50,923 nucleotides of DNA from Actinomadura kijaniata NBRC 14229 (GCF_001552175.1 NZ_BCQR01000082.1:1-50923); one strand, 5' to 3'; shown: positions 24,927 to 33,392, counted from the stretch's first letter. Numbers and translations are program-made. Notes: generated by a model not told the origin, from the sequence alone.

Positions 24927-24975
24927 CGTACGCCGTAAGGTTGTCTTACGCCGTAAGACTAACTTACGGCGTAAG
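24927..24975 (-). promoter_or_regulatory. Three phased operators (CTTACGSCGTAAG) over the oxidoreductase promoter
   Basis: Near-identical 13-bp palindromes lie at 24927-24939 (CGTACGCCGTAAG), 24945-24957 (CTTACGCCGTAAG) and 24963-24975 (CTTACGGCGTAAG), each 18 bp from the next. On the minus strand a TTGACT (rc of 24978-24983) and a weak TAGTCT about 16 bp later form a promoter whose spacer contains one copy. Binding by the TetR protein encoded next door would block it. Confidence 0.85.
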
Positions 24976-25060
24976 AGAGTCAAGGGTGGTGGCGGAAACG
25001 GACCCGGCCGGCACCCGAGGGTGACGGAACGTCGGCGCGTTCAGTCGCGCCCGGCAGGGG

Positions 25061-25777
25061 TCAGGAGCCGGCGGCGCGGCGGCGTTCCAGCCCTTCGAGG
25101 ATCAGGTCGAGCGCGAACTCGAACTCGAACTGGTCGTCGCAGAAGCCGAGGGTGCCTTCGGGATCGTCGTGGACGGCGTCCGCCAGCATCCCGACGATGT
25201 TCGGGAACCGGTCGGCCATCCGCTCCATCATCGCGGCGGCCTCGGCGTCCGCGGACCGCGCGCCGTCGGGCCGGAACAGCTCCTGGGTGAATCCGAGGGC
25301 GCGGCTGCCCAGGACGTGCAGCGCGCGATGGGCCAGGTCGAAGGTGAATCCGCCCGCCCGGAGGACGGCGACGACGTGGTCGTAGTAGGCGATGACGGCC
25401 GGGCTCGTGTCGGTGCGGGTTTCGAGCACCCGTGAGGCCCAGCGGTGGCGCAGGAACACCTCCCGGGCGGCGAGGATCCGCGCGCGCAGCGCCGCCCGCC
25501 AGTCCTGTTCCGGGGGCGGGGCCTCGACCGCGTCCACCGCCGCCATGACCTCTTCGAGGACCACCTCGACGACGCCGTCGAGAACGGCCTCCTTGTTAGC
25601 GACGTGGTGGTACAGCGACATCGCCTCCACCCCGACCTCCTGCGCGAGCCGGCGCATGGTGAGCGAGTCGAGGCCGTCGCGGTCGGCGAGTTCCACGGCG
25701 GCGCGCAGCACCCGTCTCCGGCTCAGCGGAACACGGGGCCGCTCGGCCGGATCGTCGGCGTCGGCCCGCAGGGTCAT
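25061..25777 (-). CDS. TetR-family transcriptional repressor
   Basis: A 238-residue regulator from the ATG at 25775-25777, with GGAAGGA upstream. The N-terminal DNA-binding domain is standard: RVLRAAVELADRDGLDSLTM, then RLAQEVGVEAMSLYHHVANK (helix-turn-helix with SLYHHV), and the C-terminal half resembles the tetracycline-repressor C domain. The operators at 24927-24975 precede the downstream oxidoreductase, and a related sequence (GTACACGGTAAG, 25805-25816) lies 28 bp before its own start, suggesting autoregulation. The ligand is unknown, presumably an electrophilic or quinone-like compound. Confidence 0.93.
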   Translation of the reverse strand: MTLRADADDPAERPRVPLSRRRVLRAAVELADRDGLDSLTMRRLAQEVGVEAMSLYHHVANKEAVLDGVVEVVLEEVMAAVDAVEAPPPEQDWRAALRARILAAREVFLRHRWASRVLETRTDTSPAVIAYYDHVVAVLRAGGFTFDLAHRALHVLGSRALGFTQELFRPDGARSADAEAAAMMERMADRFPNIVGMLADAVHDDPEGTLGFCDDQFEFEFALDLILEGLERRRAAGS

Positions 25778-25804
25778 GGATCTTCCTTCCGACACACGCT
25801 GTCC

Positions 25805-25816
25805 GTACACGGTAAG
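25805..25816 (-). promoter_or_regulatory. Degenerate fourth TetR operator upstream of the tetR gene
   Basis: GTACACGGTAAG matches 10 of 12 bases of the first operator copy (GTACGCCGTAAG at 24928-24939). It lies just upstream of the repressor start, where an autoregulatory site would be expected. Confidence 0.5.
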
Positions 25817-26051
25817 TCTCCCCGGTCCGGCGCCCACGCGCGGCACCGGACCACCGGGACACCGAAGGCCCGTCCGCTCCCCTCGGAAAACCAGCGGGCC
25901 CTGTTCCGCGGCGACCGGGGCCGACGGGACGGCGAGGGCACCGCCTGGCGGTCCAGTGGAACGGCCGCGTGTGGAGCGCCACGGTGCCGCCGGGCGACCA
26001 TGAGGTCTTCACCGACACTGTGGGTGAGCGGACTGGACCGGATGTTCCGGT

Positions 26052-26957
26052 TCAGCGGCGGTCAGGCGGGGGCGGGAAGGTTCCGGCGCGGCCGAGGAGG
26101 GCGGGGGCGGGTTTGCCGAGGTGGCCGCCGAGCCAGGCGCCGGTGGCGGCGACGGCCTCCGGGTCGACGCCGGTGGTGACGCCCTCGCGGTGGAGGGCGT
26201 AGAGGAGGTCCTCGGTGGCGATGTTGCCGGTGGCGGCGGGCGCGAACGGGCAGCCGCCGAACCCGCCGGTGCCGGCGTCCAGGACGGTGACCCCCTCGGC
26301 GACGGCGGCCAGCGCGTTGGCGTAGCCGGTGTTGCGGGTGTTGTGGAAGTGGAACCGCAGCGGGACGCCGGGGGCCGCGGCGCGGACCCGGCGGGTCAGG
26401 TCGCGGACCTGCCCCGGAACGCCGACCCCGATGGTGTCGGCCAGGGCGATCTCCCGCGCTCCGGCGGCGTGGGCGCGGCGGGCCAGCCCGGCGACGCGCG
26501 CGGGCGGGGTCTCGCCCTCGAACGGGCAGCCGAACGCGGCGGCGATCGTGATCCCGCAGCGCACGCCCGCGTCGGCGGCGGCCCCGGCGATGCCCTCGAA
26601 CGCGTCCATGGCGGCGTCGGTCGTGACGCCCTGGTTGCGGACGCAGAAGGTGTCGGTGGCGACGACGACCGCGTTGACCTCGTCCACGGCGGCGGCCAGG
26701 GCGCGGTCGAGGCCGCGGCGGTTGAGGACCAGGCCGATGTAGGAGACGCCGCCCGGGCGCGGGACCCCGGCCATGACCTGTTCGGCGTCGGCCAGCCGGG
26801 GGACGCGTGCGGGGTGGGCGAAGCCGACGGCCTCGATCCGGGTGATCCCGGCGGCGACGCTGCGCTCGATCAGCTCGATCTTCACGTCGGCGGGCAGGAC
26901 GCGGGCCTCGTTCTGCAGGCCGTCCCGGGGGCCGACTTCGACGATCGTTGTATGCAA
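26052..26957 (-). CDS. Hydroxymethylglutaryl-CoA lyase-like enzyme (TTG start)
   Basis: A 301-residue TIM-barrel lyase of the HMGL family. The only in-frame start is TTG at 26955-26957, supported by GGAGGA three bases upstream. The motif IVEVGPRDGLQNE opens the barrel (Asp is a metal ligand); later come RFHFHNTRNTGYANAL (metal-binding His) and GGFGGCPFAPAATGNIATED with the catalytic Cys loop of HMG-CoA lyases. It cleaves a 3-hydroxy-3-methylglutaryl-type CoA ester to acetyl-CoA (or propionyl-CoA) and a keto acid. It is divergent from the GntR-CaiB-hydrolase operon; a GntR-type palindrome overlaps the start codon. The physiological substrate may be a related branched hydroxyacyl-CoA. Confidence 0.92.
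   Translation of the reverse strand: MHTTIVEVGPRDGLQNEARVLPADVKIELIERSVAAGITRIEAVGFAHPARVPRLADAEQVMAGVPRPGGVSYIGLVLNRRGLDRALAAAVDEVNAVVVATDTFCVRNQGVTTDAAMDAFEGIAGAAADAGVRCGITIAAAFGCPFEGETPPARVAGLARRAHAAGAREIALADTIGVGVPGQVRDLTRRVRAAAPGVPLRFHFHNTRNTGYANALAAVAEGVTVLDAGTGGFGGCPFAPAATGNIATEDLLYALHREGVTTGVDPEAVAATGAWLGGHLGKPAPALLGRAGTFPPPPDRR
26948..26957. promoter_or_regulatory. GntR-type half-perfect palindrome TTGTATGCAA over the lyase start
   Basis: Differs by one base from the core TTGCATGCAA of the site at 27010-27021. It covers the TTG start codon of the HMGL-like gene, so a bound regulator would block transcription entering the gene. Confidence 0.55.
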
Positions 26958-27009
26958 TTCTCCTCCATGTGATGGGCAATCCTTGTAACACCGGGAGACT
27001 ATGTCCTAG

Positions 27010-27021
27010 ATTGCATGCAAT
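27010..27021. promoter_or_regulatory. GntR operator ATTGCATGCAAT
   Basis: A 12-bp perfect palindrome of the type bound by FadR/FCD-subfamily GntR proteins (TTGTATACAA-like). It overlaps a possible -10 (TAGATT, 27007-27012) placed 18 bp after TTGTAA (26983-26988), and lies 21 bp before the gntR start. Probable autorepression. Confidence 0.7.
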
Positions 27022-27042
27022 CCAGTGTCGGGAGGAAGACTC

Positions 27043-27696
27043 GTGCCTCGGGCCGCCGATGTCGCGTACGCGGAGCTGCGCCGCATGATCCTGTCGGGGG
27101 ACGTCGCCGCCGGGTCCCGGCTGGGCGAGGCCGAGCTGGCCGGGACGCTGGGGCTGTCGCGCACGCCGGTGCGGGAGGCGTTGCAGCGGCTCGACGCCGA
27201 CGGCCTGGTCGAGGTGCTCCCCCACCGGGGCGCGCGGGTGGTGCGGTGGACCGCCGCCGACCTGGCGGAGATCTTCGAGCTGCGGGGGCTGCTGGAGCCG
27301 TACGCGGCGGCGCGGGCGGCCCGGCGCGGCGTGCCCGCCGACGCCCTGGACGAGCTCGCCGCGTGCTGCGAGGCGATGGAGGCCGCGGCCGCCGAGGGCG
27401 ACTTCCGGCGGGTGGCGGAGCTGAACGACCGCTTCCACGGCCGGGTGATCGCGCTGTCGGGCAACGGGCGGCTGCCCGCCATGCTGACGTCGGTGGTGCA
27501 CGCGCCGCTGGTGCTGGACACGTTCCGCCGCTACGACGCCGCCGCGCTGGACCGCAGCATGCACCACCACCGCGAGCTGGTCGCCGCGCTGCGCGCGGGC
27601 GACCCCGTCTGGGCCGAGGCGGTGATGCGCTCGCACATCCGCGCCGCCGCCGACCATCTGATCGAACGCGTCCGCACCGACGAGGAGCCGACATGA
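27043..27696 (+). CDS. GntR-family regulator, FCD subfamily
   Basis: A 217-residue regulator. The GTG at 27043 was chosen over the GTG at 27025 because GGAGGA (27031-27036) lies 6 nt upstream. Winged helix: YAELRRMILSGDVAAGSRLG then ELAGTLGLSRTPVREALQRL. The C-terminal all-helical FCD ligand domain has the usual metal or effector residues (LNDRFHGRVIALSGN; MHHHRELVAAL; MRSHIRAAADHL). Overlap with the CoA-transferase start (ATGA, 27693-27696) puts it in the operon it probably represses, together with the divergent lyase. The effector is likely the pathway acid or CoA ester. Confidence 0.93.
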   Translation: MPRAADVAYAELRRMILSGDVAAGSRLGEAELAGTLGLSRTPVREALQRLDADGLVEVLPHRGARVVRWTAADLAEIFELRGLLEPYAAARAARRGVPADALDELAACCEAMEAAAAEGDFRRVAELNDRFHGRVIALSGNGRLPAMLTSVVHAPLVLDTFRRYDAAALDRSMHHHRELVAALRAGDPVWAEAVMRSHIRAAADHLIERVRTDEEPT

Positions 27697-28886
27697 CCGA
27701 GACCCCCCTGGGCGACCTGCGCGTGGTGGAGATGGGACAGCTGCTCGCCGGGCCGTTCTGCGGCCAGCTGCTCGGCGACTTCGGCGCCGAGGTCATCAAG
27801 GTCGAGCCGCCGGGCGCGGGCGACCCGATGCGCGAGTGGGGGCGGGAGAAGCCGCACGGCCGGTCGCTGTGGTGGCCGATCCTGGCCCGCAACAAGAAGT
27901 CGGTGACCCTCGACCTGCGCGCGGCCGAAGGGCAGGCGCTCGCGCGGCGGCTCATCGCCGAGGCGGACGTGCTGGTGGAGAACTTCCGGCCCGGGACCCT
28001 GGAGCGCTGGGGCCTGTCCCCCGAGGCGCTGTGGGCCGACAACCCGGGGCTGGTCGTCACGCGGGTCACCGGGTACGGGCAGGACGGGCCGTACGCGCCG
28101 CGCGCCGGGTTCGGGTCGGTCGGCGAGGCGATGGGCGGCATCCGGTACGTCACCGGGGACCCCGACCGCCCGCCGTCGCGGACGGGCATCTCGCTGGGCG
28201 ACGAGCTGGCCGGGACGTTCGCGGCGCTCGGCACGCTGGTGGCGCTGCACGCCCGGCGCCGCACCGGGCGCGGGCAGGTCGTGGACTCGGCGCTGTACGA
28301 GGCGGTGCTGGCGATGATGGAGTCCCTGGTGCCCGAGTGGGACATCGCGGGCTATCAGCGGGAGCGCACCGGGTCGGTGCTGCCGAACGTCGCGCCCAGC
28401 AACGTCTACCCCACCGCCGACGGCCCGGTCCTCATCGCCGCCAACCGCGACACGATCTGGCGGCGGCTGGCCGGGCTGATGGGCCGTCCCGAACTCGCCG
28501 ACGACGAGCGGTACGCCACCCACGGCGCGCGCGGAGAGAACGCCGACGCCCTGGACGACCTGATCGCCGCGTGGACGTCCGGCTGGGAGTCGGGTCCGCT
28601 GCTGAGGCTGCTGCACGACAACGGCGTCCCGGCCGGGCTGATCTACCGCGCCCGGGACATGCTGGACGACCCGCACTTCCGGGCGCGGGAGGCGATCGTG
28701 CGGCTCGCGCACCCGGAGTTCGGGGACTTCCCCATGCAGAACGTGTTCCCCCGGCTGTCGGAGACCCCGGGGCGGGTGCGTTCGCCGGGTCCGGAGCTGG
28801 GGCGGCACAACGCGGAGGTGTACGGCGGGCTGCTCGGCCTGGCCGCGTCCGAGATCGCCGCGCTGGTCGGGAACGGCACGATCTGA
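27693..28886 (+). CDS. CaiB/BaiF (class III) CoA-transferase
   Basis: A 397-residue enzyme that moves CoA between carboxylic acids. Start at ATG 27693 inside the gntR stop. Conserved features: N-terminal LAGPFCGQLLGDFGAEVIKVE, NKKSVTLDL, ENFRPGTLERWGL and the catalytic Asp in GQVVDSALYEAV. It is most like the third CaiB of the window (46146-47336), sharing the whole GTLERWGLxPEALWAxNPGLV section. The downstream cysteine hydrolase gene overlaps its stop by one base. It probably activates the pathway acid using CoA from a succinyl- or acyl-CoA donor; acceptor not predictable. Confidence 0.93.
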   Translation: MTETPLGDLRVVEMGQLLAGPFCGQLLGDFGAEVIKVEPPGAGDPMREWGREKPHGRSLWWPILARNKKSVTLDLRAAEGQALARRLIAEADVLVENFRPGTLERWGLSPEALWADNPGLVVTRVTGYGQDGPYAPRAGFGSVGEAMGGIRYVTGDPDRPPSRTGISLGDELAGTFAALGTLVALHARRRTGRGQVVDSALYEAVLAMMESLVPEWDIAGYQRERTGSVLPNVAPSNVYPTADGPVLIAANRDTIWRRLAGLMGRPELADDERYATHGARGENADALDDLIAAWTSGWESGPLLRLLHDNGVPAGLIYRARDMLDDPHFRAREAIVRLAHPEFGDFPMQNVFPRLSETPGRVRSPGPELGRHNAEVYGGLLGLAASEIAALVGNGTI

Positions 28887-29518
28887 TGGACCCGCTGGAG
28901 GCCGACTACCGGGCGGCCGGGTTCGGCGGGAGGCTGCCGTTCGGGGAGCGTCCCGCCGTGCTGGTCGTCGACGTGGTCCGCGCCTACCTGGACCGGGGGT
29001 CGCCGCTGTACGCGGGGGTGGAGGACGCGGTCGCGGCGGCGGCGCGGCTGGTGGCGGCGGCGCGCGGACGCGGGGTGCCGGTGGTGTTCACGCGGGTGGA
29101 GTACGGGCCGGGCGGGCGCGACGGCGGGCTGTTCTACCGGAAGGTCCCGGCGCTGCGCTGCTTCGACCGGGGCAGCCCGTGGGGCGGCTTCCCCGCCGAC
29201 CCCTCCCCCGCGCCCGACGAGACCGTGGTGGTCAAGCAGTACGCCAGCGCGTTCTTCGGCACGGGCCTGGCGGCGACGCTGACGGCGATGCGGGTGGACA
29301 CCGTGCTGCTGTGCGGGCTGTCCACCAGCGGGTGCGTGCGGGCGAGCGCGGTGGACGCGGTGCAGCACGGGTTCGTCCCGGTGGTGGTGCGCGAGGCGTG
29401 CGGGGACCGCGACCCCCGCCCGCACGAGGCGAGCCTGTTCGACCTCCAGGCCAAGTACGCCGAGGTGGTGTCCCTGGAGACCGCCCTGTCCGCCCTGCCC
29501 GCGCCATCGGCCGGTTAG
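28886..29518 (+). CDS. Cysteine hydrolase, isochorismatase / N-carbamoylsarcosine-amidase-like
   Basis: A 210-residue alpha/beta hydrolase. Triad visible: Asp in AVLVVDVVRAYLD, Lys in VVVKQYASAFF, and nucleophilic Cys in LLCGLSTSGCVRASAVDA. The sequence FGERPAVLVVDVxxAY and GxxxFYRKVPALRCF favour the branch with N-carbamoylsarcosine amidase and maleamate amidase rather than true isochorismatases. It hydrolyses a C-N bond of a small amide or ureide, releasing ammonia. TGATG coupling to CaiB means the same pathway. It converges on the ArsR gene with an 7-bp gap. Confidence 0.9.
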   Translation: MDPLEADYRAAGFGGRLPFGERPAVLVVDVVRAYLDRGSPLYAGVEDAVAAAARLVAAARGRGVPVVFTRVEYGPGGRDGGLFYRKVPALRCFDRGSPWGGFPADPSPAPDETVVVKQYASAFFGTGLAATLTAMRVDTVLLCGLSTSGCVRASAVDAVQHGFVPVVVREACGDRDPRPHEASLFDLQAKYAEVVSLETALSALPAPSAG

Positions 29519-29525
29519 CTCCGCG

Positions 29526-30194
29526 CTACCGGCCGGTCAGCAGGGCCTCGGCGTCCGGGGCCTCGGTCAGGAGGCGCTCGTGGGGGCCGGGCCGCAGCAG
29601 GCCGCGTTCGCTGAGGGAACGCAGGATCGCCGCGCCGAGCGCGCCGCCGAGGTGGGGCGTTCCGGCGGTCGAGTCCAGGCAGCCGACCGCCAGGTGGCGG
29701 CGGCCGAGGTCGGGCGGGGTGACGCCGAGGCGCTCCAGTTCGGCCGCCAGGGCGGGCCCGGAGGTGAGGGGCGCCTCGGGACCGTCGCCGGGGACGAGGG
29801 CGCGGGCCGCGACGAGACGGCGGTAGAGCAGGACGCCCAGCTCCCCGGCGAGATGGTCGTAGCACAGGCGGGCGCGGGCGAACGCGGTCGGCTCCGGGTC
29901 GCGTTCCTCCTCCCCGGCCAGGGCGTCCAGGGCGCGCACGAACGCGGCGGTGCGGTCGGGGGCGGTCAGCCGGTAGACGGCGACGCGGCCGGAGCGGCGG
30001 GAGGCGACGAGCCCGGCGTCGCGCAGCACGGCCAGATGGTTGGCCAGCCGGGACGCGCTCACGGCGAGGCGGTCGGCCATGGCCCCGGCGGGCAGTTCCC
30101 GTTCCCGTGCCAGCAGGCGCAGAACGGCGAAGCGCAGCGGGTCGGCGACCACGCCCAGTATCCGCTCCCCCTTGACAACACGAGCGTCATTCAT
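29526..30194 (-). CDS. ArsR-type winged-helix regulator with long C-terminal extension
   Basis: A 222-residue protein from the ATG at 30192-30194. The first 90 residues are an ArsR/SmtB helix-turn-helix (VADPLRFAVLRLLARERELP; VSASRLANHLAVLRDAGLV; GRVAVYRLT). There is no obvious Cys metal site; a DHLAGELGV segment and a further about 120 residues form a second helical domain, as in actinobacterial ArsR proteins that bind organic ligands. It starts only 13 bp from the divergent MFS gene. Likely represses both. Confidence 0.88.
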   Translation of the reverse strand: MNDARVVKGERILGVVADPLRFAVLRLLARERELPAGAMADRLAVSASRLANHLAVLRDAGLVASRRSGRVAVYRLTAPDRTAAFVRALDALAGEEERDPEPTAFARARLCYDHLAGELGVLLYRRLVAARALVPGDGPEAPLTSGPALAAELERLGVTPPDLGRRHLAVGCLDSTAGTPHLGGALGAAILRSLSERGLLRPGPHERLLTEAPDAEALLTGR

Positions 30195-30207
30195 ACTTCA
30201 TTGTTGC
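30172..30207 (+). promoter_or_regulatory. Compact divergent control region of arsR/MFS, probably leaderless
   Basis: TTGACA (30172-30177) points toward the MFS gene, with a poor -10 (TACTTC, 30194-30199) 16 bp on, so transcription would begin at or near the ATG at 30208. It lies inside the arsR coding start. Overlapping dyads TCATTCAT (30187-30194) and ATGAATAATGA (30208-30218) cover both start codons and could be the ArsR operator. Confidence 0.55.
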
Positions 30208-31428
30208 ATGAATAATGACAGCAGGCGAGTCGTGCGGCGGTTGCTGCTGGGCAGCGGGATCAATGGGCTGGGCGGTGGTGTCTGGTTCACCGTCTGGGCG
30301 CTCTACCTCACCCGCGACCTGGGCATTCCGCCGGGCCGGGCCGGGCTGGCGCTGCTCGTGGCGGGGGCGGTCGGGCTGGCGCTGGCGGTGCCGGTGGGCG
30401 CGGTCGCCGACCGGTACGGGGCGCGGCGCGTGCTGGTCGTGCTGTACCTGGTGCGGGGCGGGGCGGCGCTGGCGTTCCTGCTGGTACGGGACCTGCCGAG
30501 CCTGGTGGTGGCGGCCGCGCTGTTCGACGGCGCGCAGATCGTCGGGATGGGCGTGCAGGGCGCGCTGGTCGCCGGCCTGTTCGAGGGCGGGGAGCGGGTG
30601 CGGGTGCTGGCGCTGAACCGGGCGGTCGTGCACGCCACCAACGCGCTCGGCGCGGCGGGCGGGGCGGTGGTGCTGACGATCGACGAGCACTGGGCCTACG
30701 CGACCGCCATCGCGTTCAACGCCGTCACGTTCGTGGTCGCCGCCTGCACGCTGCGGGGCGTGCCCGAGGCCCCGACCGTGGAACGTTCCGCACGGTGGGC
30801 GGGGCTGCGCGGCGAAGCGGTCCGCGACCTGCCCTACATCGCGGTGATGGCGCCGGTGGCGGGGCTGACCCTGTGCTGGGCGATGCTGTCGGCGGGGGTG
30901 CCGCTGTGGGTGTCGGAGCACACCGACGCGCCGCCCGCCGTGGCGGCCGTGGCCGTGGTGATCAGCGCGGTGTTCATCGCGGTGCTCCAGACCCCCGTCA
31001 GCGTGCGCGTGCGGACCGTCTCCCAGGGCGCGCGGGCCGCGACGTGGGCGGGCGGGCTGCTGGCGGCGAGCTGCCTGGTGCTGGTCGGCGCGCCGTGGCT
31101 GGGCGCGGCCGTCGTGCTGGCGGCGGTGGTGGTGCACGTGGCCGGGGAGCTGCTGTTCACGGCGGGCCAGTGGCAGTTGTCGATGGAGCTGATGCGCGAG
31201 GACCGCAAGGGCGAGTACCAGGGCCTGAACGCGGCGCTGACCGGCGTGGTGATGACGTTCGCCCCCGCGGTCGTCACGGCCCTGGTCGGCGGGCTGGCGG
31301 CGGTGGGGTGGGTGGTGCTGGCGCTGGTGTTCGCGGCGTGCGCCGCGCCGGTGGTGCCGCTGGCGCGGTGGGCCGAGCGGACGCGGCCGGCCGAGGCCGT
31401 GTCAGTCCGCGAGCAGGCGGCGCGCTGA
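30208..31428 (+). CDS. MFS transporter (12 TM)
   Basis: A 406-residue transporter from ATG 30208. There are about 12 hydrophobic helices; motif A is GAVADRYGARRVLV between TM2 and TM3, and a basic motif A relative is poorly conserved in the second half. The tail (RTRPAEAVSVREQAAR) overlaps the 3' end of the opposite-strand CitE-like gene by 27 bp. With the ArsR neighbour it is probably an effector-induced exporter; import of the catabolic substrate is an alternative because of its place inside the catabolic island. Confidence 0.9.
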   Translation: MNNDSRRVVRRLLLGSGINGLGGGVWFTVWALYLTRDLGIPPGRAGLALLVAGAVGLALAVPVGAVADRYGARRVLVVLYLVRGGAALAFLLVRDLPSLVVAAALFDGAQIVGMGVQGALVAGLFEGGERVRVLALNRAVVHATNALGAAGGAVVLTIDEHWAYATAIAFNAVTFVVAACTLRGVPEAPTVERSARWAGLRGEAVRDLPYIAVMAPVAGLTLCWAMLSAGVPLWVSEHTDAPPAVAAVAVVISAVFIAVLQTPVSVRVRTVSQGARAATWAGGLLAASCLVLVGAPWLGAAVVLAAVVVHVAGELLFTAGQWQLSMELMREDRKGEYQGLNAALTGVVMTFAPAVVTALVGGLAAVGWVVLALVFAACAAPVVPLARWAERTRPAEAVSVREQAAR

Positions 31429-32232
31429 GCGGACGACCGCCTCGTCCACCAGCCGGCCGTCGTCGTCCAGGCAGACGCCGGTGCCGCCGGCCGTCGCCGC
31501 CTCGTGGCGGGCCAGCAGGTCGCGGGCGCGCGCCAGCTCGTCGGGGGTGGGGGTGAAGACCTCGTTGACGACGGGGAGCTGGGCCGGGTGGACGCAGGCG
31601 CGGCCGCGGAAGCCCAGGCGTTTGAGGGCCCGGGTCGAGTCGCGCAGGGCGGCCAGGTCGCGGACGTCGGTGCTGACGGGGGCGATCGGCGGTTCGATGC
31701 GGGCGGCGGCGCTGGCCAGCACGATCCGGGAGCGGGCGTACAGCAGCTCGCGCTCGTCGGGACCGGGTTCGACGCCGAGGTCGGCGCGCAGGTCGGCCTC
31801 GCCGAGCTGGAGGCGGACCACGCGGGGGGCGCGGGCCAGCGCGGGGGCGTCGAGGACCGCGGCGGCCGACTCCAGCAGCGGCACGACGCCGAGGCGGCGC
31901 AGGCCCCGTTCCCTCTCCAGGCCGGTGAGCAGGGCGTCCAGCGCGGCCAGCTCCCCGACGGTCTCGGCCTTGGCGACGCACACCCCGGTGAGGCCCGGCA
32001 GGGCGACGGCACGGACGTCGTCGTGTCCCCGCTCGCCGGGGTTGACGCGCACCCACACGCGGGGGCCGCGCGGACGGGTCGCCAGCCAGTCGGCGACGGT
32101 CCGGCGGGCGGCGGCCTTGGCGGCGAGGGGGACGGCGTCCTCCAGATCGACGATCAGCTCGTCGGCGTCGCGGCGCGGCGCGGTGGCGAGCTTGCCCGGG
32201 GCGTCGCCGGGGACGTACAGGGCCGACCTCAT
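31402..32232 (-). CDS. HpcH/HpaI (CitE-like) CoA-ester lyase
   Basis: A 276-residue TIM-barrel lyase, the last gene of an 11-gene operon; ATG at 32230-32232 overlaps the dehydrogenase stop (ATGA). Family landmarks: RSALYVPGDAP, VDLEDAVPLAAK (acidic metal ligands), VRVNPGERG, VAKAET, VPLLESAAAV, GEADLRADLG and RACVHPAQLPVVNEVF. Relatives cleave citramalyl-, malyl- or beta-methylmalyl-CoA to a keto acid and an acyl-CoA. Here it is probably the final cleavage step of the operon pathway. Confidence 0.92.
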   Translation of the reverse strand: MRSALYVPGDAPGKLATAPRRDADELIVDLEDAVPLAAKAAARRTVADWLATRPRGPRVWVRVNPGERGHDDVRAVALPGLTGVCVAKAETVGELAALDALLTGLERERGLRRLGVVPLLESAAAVLDAPALARAPRVVRLQLGEADLRADLGVEPGPDERELLYARSRIVLASAAARIEPPIAPVSTDVRDLAALRDSTRALKRLGFRGRACVHPAQLPVVNEVFTPTPDELARARDLLARHEAATAGGTGVCLDDDGRLVDEAVVRSARRLLAD

Positions 32233-33392
32233 CCGATCACCGCCCGGCCGGAGGTGAGCGCGCGGGCGATGACGACGCGCATGATGTCGTTGGTGCCCTC
32301 GCCGATGCTCATCAGCGGGGCGTCCCGGTACAGGCGCTCCACCACGAACTCGGTGGAGTAGCCGTGGCCGCCGTGGATCTGCATGGCCGCCAGGGAGCAG
32401 TCGACGGCCGCCTCCGAGGCGAACGTCTTGGCCATCCCCGCCTCCATGTCCACGCGCCGGCCCGCGTCGGCCTGGGAGGCCGCCCAGTAGACCAGCAGCC
32501 GGGCGGCCTGGACCTTGATGGCCATGTCGGCGAGCTTGAGCTGCACGGCCTGGAAGTCGTGGATCGGACGGCCGAACGCCTCGCGCCGGGCGGCGTAGGC
32601 CAGCGCCTCGTCGTAGGCGGCCTGGGCGATGCCGAGGGAGCGGGCGGCGACGTTGAGGCGTCCGGTCTCCAGCCCCGACAGGACCTGCTGCATGCCCCGG
32701 CCCTCCACGCCGCCGAGCAGGTCGGCGGCCGGGACGCGGACCTCGTCCAGGACGACCTCGCAGGACTCGGTGCCCTTGTAGCCGAGCTTGGGCAGGTCGC
32801 GCAGCACCTGGAAGCCCGGGGCGGCGGCGTCGACGAGCAGGACCGACATGCCCCGGTGGGCGGGGGTCGCCGCCGGGTCGGTCTTGACCAGGACGGGCAG
32901 CGGGTCGGCGTGGCGGGCGTTGGTGATCCAGGTCTTGCGGCCGGTGACCACGTAGTGGTCGCCGTCGCGGCGGGCCACGGTCCCGATGCCCTGGAGGTCG
33001 GTGCCGGCGGAGGGCTCGGTGAGGGCGACGCCGGTGCGGCGCGCGCCGGTCGCCAGGTCGGGCAGGTGGCGCCGCCGCTGGTCAGCGGTGCCGTGGTCGG
33101 CGATCATCCGGCAGGCCAGCGAGTGGCTGCCGAGGATCCCGGCGATCCCCATCCACGCCCTGGAGATCTCCTCGAAGACGAGCGCGAACGACACCATGTC
33201 GACGGCCAGCCCGCCGTACTCCTCGGGCACGGTCAGCCCGAACAGCCCGAGCCTCCGCATCCCCTCGACGATCTCGGCCGGGTAGCGGCCGGAGGCCTCC
33301 CACTCCCGGGCGACGGGCCGGATCTCCCGGTCGGCGAACGCGCGCAGGGTGTCGCGGAACAGGCGCTGGTCGTCGTCGAGCGTGAAGTCCAC
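32229..33392 (-). CDS. Acyl-CoA dehydrogenase
   Basis: A 387-residue flavoenzyme starting at the GTG at 33390-33392 (VDFTLDDDQRLFRDTLRAFA). FAD and substrate motifs are intact: GVALTEPSAGTDLQGI, KTWITNARHAD, QMHGG-like MQIHGGHGYSTEFVVERLYR and the C-terminal IGEGTNDIMR with the catalytic Glu. It introduces an alpha,beta double bond into an acyl-CoA, passing electrons to ETF. It overlaps the CitE-like gene by 4 bp and follows the DUF35 gene after a 4-bp gap. Confidence 0.95.
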   Translation of the reverse strand: MDFTLDDDQRLFRDTLRAFADREIRPVAREWEASGRYPAEIVEGMRRLGLFGLTVPEEYGGLAVDMVSFALVFEEISRAWMGIAGILGSHSLACRMIADHGTADQRRRHLPDLATGARRTGVALTEPSAGTDLQGIGTVARRDGDHYVVTGRKTWITNARHADPLPVLVKTDPAATPAHRGMSVLLVDAAAPGFQVLRDLPKLGYKGTESCEVVLDEVRVPAADLLGGVEGRGMQQVLSGLETGRLNVAARSLGIAQAAYDEALAYAARREAFGRPIHDFQAVQLKLADMAIKVQAARLLVYWAASQADAGRRVDMEAGMAKTFASEAAVDCSLAAMQIHGGHGYSTEFVVERLYRDAPLMSIGEGTNDIMRVVIARALTSGRAVIG

